Assembly: GCA_900754745.1 (NCBI GenBank)
Contig: CAAEEB010000083.1
Span: forward strand, 1 to 27,515
Reading direction: 5' to 3'
DNA from: an uncultured Collinsella sp.
GTDB taxonomy: Bacteria > Actinomycetota > Coriobacteriia > Coriobacteriales > Coriobacteriaceae
DNA length: 27,515 nt
In this document: one piece after another, positions 25,467 to 27,515 of the stretch
How positions within the stretch are numbered: the stretch's first letter is position 1
Layout of the letters: each line of letters begins with the position of its first letter
Notes under the pieces: model-generated
What the model was told of the DNA's origin: nothing
Seen by the model: only the letters and a program-made list of their open reading frames with translations
Database searches by the model: none
Translations under genes and position numbers: made by a program

Positions 25467-26108
25467 ATGTTCGATCAGTTCTACACCACGCTTGAGTCCC
25501 TGGGCATCGTGCCGGTCGTCGTGCTCGACAAGGTCGAGGACGCCGCTCCGCTCGCTCACGCCCTGATGGCCGCCGGCATGAAGTCCGCCGAGGTCACCTT
25601 CCGCACCGCTTGCGCTGCCGAGTGCATCGCCGCTATGGCCGAGGCCGAACCCGAGATGTGCGTGGGCGCCGGCACCGTCCTGACCGTCGAGCAGGTTGAG
25701 CAGGCCCGTGCCGCCGGTGCCAAGTTCATCGTCTCCCCGGGCTACAACGAGGACGTCGTCAAGCACTGCATCGACATCGACCTGCCTGTGCTGCCCGGCA
25801 CCGTGACCCCCTCCGAGGTCACCGCTGCCGTCAACCTGGGCCTCAAGGTCACCAAGTTCTTCCCGGCAGCCCAGTACGGCGGCCTCAACACCATCAAGGC
25901 CCTCGCCGCGCCGTTTGTCGGTCACCGCTTTATGCCCACCGGCGGCGTGAGCACCGCAAACGTCGAGGAGTATCTGAGCTCCTCCGCCATCATCGCCTGC
26001 GGTGGCACCTGGATGGTCAAGCCGGCCCTGTTCGCCGACGGCGACTTCTCCAAGGTCGAGCAGATCGCCCGCGAGGCCATGGACGTCGTCAAGAAGGTCC
26101 GCGCCTAG
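25467..26108 (+). CDS. eda: KDPG aldolase (bifunctional KDPG/KHG aldolase family)
   Basis: A 213-aa class I aldolase that splits 2-keto-3-deoxy-6-phosphogluconate into pyruvate and glyceraldehyde-3-phosphate, the last Entner-Doudoroff step and the product of the kinase encoded just upstream. Family signatures: AEVTFRT (41-47) with the catalytic Glu42, VGAGTV (66-71), FIVSPG (87-92), KVTKFFPA with Schiff-base Lys130, and RFMPTGGV (154-161). AAGGA lies 6 nt before the ATG at 25467. The length is normal. Strong C-ending codon bias, as in kdgK. A clear terminator follows. Confidence 0.96.
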   Translation: MFDQFYTTLESLGIVPVVVLDKVEDAAPLAHALMAAGMKSAEVTFRTACAAECIAAMAEAEPEMCVGAGTVLTVEQVEQARAAGAKFIVSPGYNEDVVKHCIDIDLPVLPGTVTPSEVTAAVNLGLKVTKFFPAAQYGGLNTIKALAAPFVGHRFMPTGGVSTANVEEYLSSSAIIACGGTWMVKPALFADGDFSKVEQIAREAMDVVKKVRA

Positions 26109-26126
26109 GCCTAGCTCTCTATCGTT

Positions 26127-26155
26127 GGGGGCGCCCAGACCGCGCCCCCATTTTT
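26127..26155 (+). terminator. Terminator of eda
   Basis: GGGGGCGC (26127-26134) pairs with GCGCCCCC (26142-26149) over a 7-nt loop, followed by ATTTTTG. It lies 19 nt past the eda stop. Confidence 0.92.
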
Positions 26156-26256
26156 GAAGCGGCTCGGAAGCGTGCCGTTTCCGTCACGGACAAGAACCGA
26201 AACCGTCTTGTATGCTGATAGAACGTGACGGAAGCGACACGCCCCCGAGCCGCTTC
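26156..26256. repeat. Long imperfect inverted repeat after eda
   Basis: Outer arms GAAGCGGCTCGG (26156-26167 and 26245-26256) and inner arms TTCCGTCACG (26179-26188 and 26224-26233) pair, with a 35-nt loop. It starts right after the eda terminator. Function unknown. Confidence 0.75.
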
Positions 26257-26327
26257 GCTCACTCGATCGATCTTTTGGGCGCTTGCCCGCCCTCCAAGCG
26301 AACTGCCTCAACATAATCCAGAACACC

Positions 26328-26401
26328 AAAAGCTGCGGTGCCATCTGGAGGAATCGACCCCTGCTTCCGGTCAGTTCCTCCAAACGGCACCGCAGCTTTT
26401 T
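26328..26401. repeat. Second long inverted repeat between eda and the GntR gene
   Basis: AAAAGCTGCGGTGCC and its complement (15 bp, 26328-26342 and 26386-26400) plus inner TGGAGGAA/TTCCTCCA. It is followed on plus by T at 26401 after TTTT, so it may serve as a terminator. The rest of 26109-26510 holds no gene. Confidence 0.8.
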
Positions 26402-26429
26402 GCTTGCGAGCGAGCCTTGCCCCCAACGC

Positions 26430-26496
26430 AGTTGCGGTGAAATAGGGACTGCCTGCGCCTCCTGGGCCGCAAAACAATCCCTATTTCACCGCAACT
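26430..26496. repeat. Third long inverted repeat, beyond the GntR gene stop
   Basis: Perfect 19-bp arms (26430-26448 and 26478-26496, AGTTGCGGTGAAATAGGGA) around a 29-nt loop, 15 nt past the GntR gene. No U-tail on minus. The right arm recurs, inverted, at 27259-27277. Confidence 0.85.
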
Positions 26497-26510
26497 TATA
26501 AGGGGATAGA

Positions 26511-27203
26511 TTAGATGGACGAGCTTTTGGGGAGCTCGAAATAGTCGGGATACAAAGCGATGACCGGACCCTGTTCCTCGGGCATAAGATGCAAGTGCGT
26601 CTCTGCCAGGTAGCTCGCCGTATCGGTGTCGCCGTCCATGATGGCATTGAGAATCCGACGGTGCTGGCGGCGGATCGGCTCCCAGTCCAAGTCCTGTGAC
26701 ACCGCGCGCAGCCAGTTATATCGCTCAAAATGCGTGTTGATGCTCTTCATCCAATCCCACAGCATGTGGCGACCGGCAATCTCAAAGCACGTCTCGTGGA
26801 ACAGGTTGTCCAGGTCAAAGAAGCGACGCGTCTCGCTGTGGTCGAGCGACTCGGACTCGGCGAGAATCTGCTCAAGCTGGCGCTTTTGATCAGGCGTGGC
26901 GGCCGAGCAGCATTTGATCAGCACGCTTCTCTCGAGCTTCTCGCGCAAAAAGCAGGCGTTCTCGGCACGCTCCATGCTGATCTTTGAGACATAGGTGCCG
27001 CTCTTGGGGCGCGTTTCCACCAGCTCTTGCTCACGCAGGCGCACAAAGGACTCGCGGATGGGCGTGCGCCCGATCCCCGTCTCCTTTTCCAAGCCAATCG
27101 CCGAAAGGCGCGTGCCGGGCTTGAGCTCGGCATAGATGATCTTGGAGCGCAATGCGTTGTATGCCTGGTCTTGCAGGCTCTGATAATGCTGGTGCTGTTC
27201 CAT
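26511..27203 (-). CDS. GntR-family regulator, FCD (FadR) subfamily
   Basis: A 230-aa transcription factor. The winged helix (about 15-72) has YNALRSKIIYAELKPGTRL and IGRTPIRESFVRLREQELVE, the classic GntR signature. The FCD all-helical effector domain (about 80-205) carries likely metal ligands D132/H136 (DLDNLFHE), H181 and H203. Regulators of this group often sense sugar acids or other carboxylates, in keeping with kdgK-eda next door, but it is transcribed towards them rather than with them. ATG at 27203 has GAGGG 4-5 nt upstream; the in-frame start 19 codons earlier lacks a site. Target and effector unknown. Confidence 0.88.
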   Translation of the reverse strand: MEQHQHYQSLQDQAYNALRSKIIYAELKPGTRLSAIGLEKETGIGRTPIRESFVRLREQELVETRPKSGTYVSKISMERAENACFLREKLERSVLIKCCSAATPDQKRQLEQILAESESLDHSETRRFFDLDNLFHETCFEIAGRHMLWDWMKSINTHFERYNWLRAVSQDLDWEPIRRQHRRILNAIMDGDTDTASYLAETHLHLMPEEQGPVIALYPDYFELPKSSSI

Positions 27204-27456
27204 AAAGCCCTCGGTTAGTCGAATACCACCATGCAATACTATCGCATCCCCCGCCCCCATAAGTTGCGGTGAAATAGTTCCTGCTCGCAGCCTTCAGCAG
27301 CAAAACCAGGCGGTCTTTTTGGGACGGGGCTCTTTTAGCTACCCTGGCCCTCAGATCGGCACCCTTGCCACAAAAGGGGCCCATCTACTACGTTAACGCG
27401 GATAGCCCCGACCATGCCGAAAAATGAGAAAACAAAACCGACGCTCCTATAAGTTG
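27204..27456. other. Intergenic region upstream of the GntR gene
   Basis: No gene seen. It contains the inverted copy at 27259-27277 and, on minus, TTGACA at 27453-27458 overlapping the end of the partial gene, and a weak hairpin of CGCTCC/GGAGCG followed by CGGTTTTGTTTT that might terminate it. Confidence 0.5.
27259..27277. repeat. Inverted copy of the 26481-26499 sequence
   Basis: ATAAGTTGCGGTGAAATAG matches, in inverse orientation, 19 of 19 bases at 26481-26499. The two copies flank the GntR gene. Confidence 0.85.
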
Positions 27457-27515
27457 TCAAGAGGCAGTTTGCGGGAGCGCTCTCTCCAATTCGCACAGGA
27501 GCTCGTAATACCTCC
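27457..27515 (-). CDS. C-terminal end of an unidentified gene, cut by the window edge
   Basis: On minus one frame reads RYYELLCELERALPQTAS then TGA (27457-27459). The helical, charged composition looks like coding sequence, but 18 residues are too few to identify a family. Confidence 0.35.
   Translation of the reverse strand, partial: RYYELLCELERALPQTAS

Overview
This window looks like the chromosome of a gut actinobacterium of the class Coriobacteriia, probably Collinsella or a close relative. The basis is inference: most genes are GC-rich, a GlnR-type orphan regulator sits beside a GlnA2-like glutamine synthetase homologue (an actinobacterial trait), and LPxTG-type surface proteins point to a Gram-positive wall. 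No rRNA, tRNA, CRISPR array, insertion sequence or phage gene was seen. Fourteen recognisable chromosomal genes, a three-gene pilus operon and a two-gene toxin-antitoxin unit account for most of the sequence.

Layout. 1-7145 (minus): a surface-pilus operon transcribed right to left: a 1120-residue beta-helix adhesin, a minor pilin and a major pilin, ending in an intrinsic terminator at about 154-195. No sortase gene is present. 7146-7651 is an AT-rich control region. 7652-9978 (minus): a Cof-type HAD phosphatase and an MFS transporter. 10244-12608 (minus): moaA and a moaC-mobB fusion (molybdenum cofactor synthesis). 12842-13879 (minus): a DUF559-like protein. 14196-15542 (plus): a MATE efflux pump. 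15698-19631 (minus): ligA and an HtrA-type protease. 19840-21890 (minus): a glutamine-synthetase-like gene followed by a GlnR-like regulator. 22024-22876 (minus): a HEPN/MNT toxin-antitoxin pair whose antitoxin is fused to a RelB/DinJ-like domain. 22919-26108: a LacI-family repressor divergent from kdgK and eda (2-keto-3-deoxygluconate catabolism). 26511-27203 (minus): a GntR/FCD regulator. At 27457-27515 is the tail of another gene.

How the parts fit. The right third is a sugar-acid module: kdgK phosphorylates KDG, eda cleaves KDPG to pyruvate and glyceraldehyde-3-phosphate, the LacI protein probably binds two overlapping CGAAACCGATTTCG-like operators, and the GntR/FCD protein may add control. 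The kdgK leader is unusual: an 18-bp hairpin hides the ribosome binding site of a 28-codon leader ORF whose stop codon overlaps the kdgK start.

Most notable observations: (1) the GlnA-like protein has lost three of six expected metal ligands and lies next to GlnR, suggesting a non-catalytic or altered nitrogen-linked role; (2) the tip adhesin has a run of nine G near its start plus three in-frame tandem repeats, a plausible phase- and size-variation design; (3) two families of intergenic palindromes recur, one (four copies) with a GGGACAGG-type loop and one (three copies) with 16-19 bp arms around a 27-nt loop; (4) the kdgK leader. All are readings of the sequence alone, with no database search.
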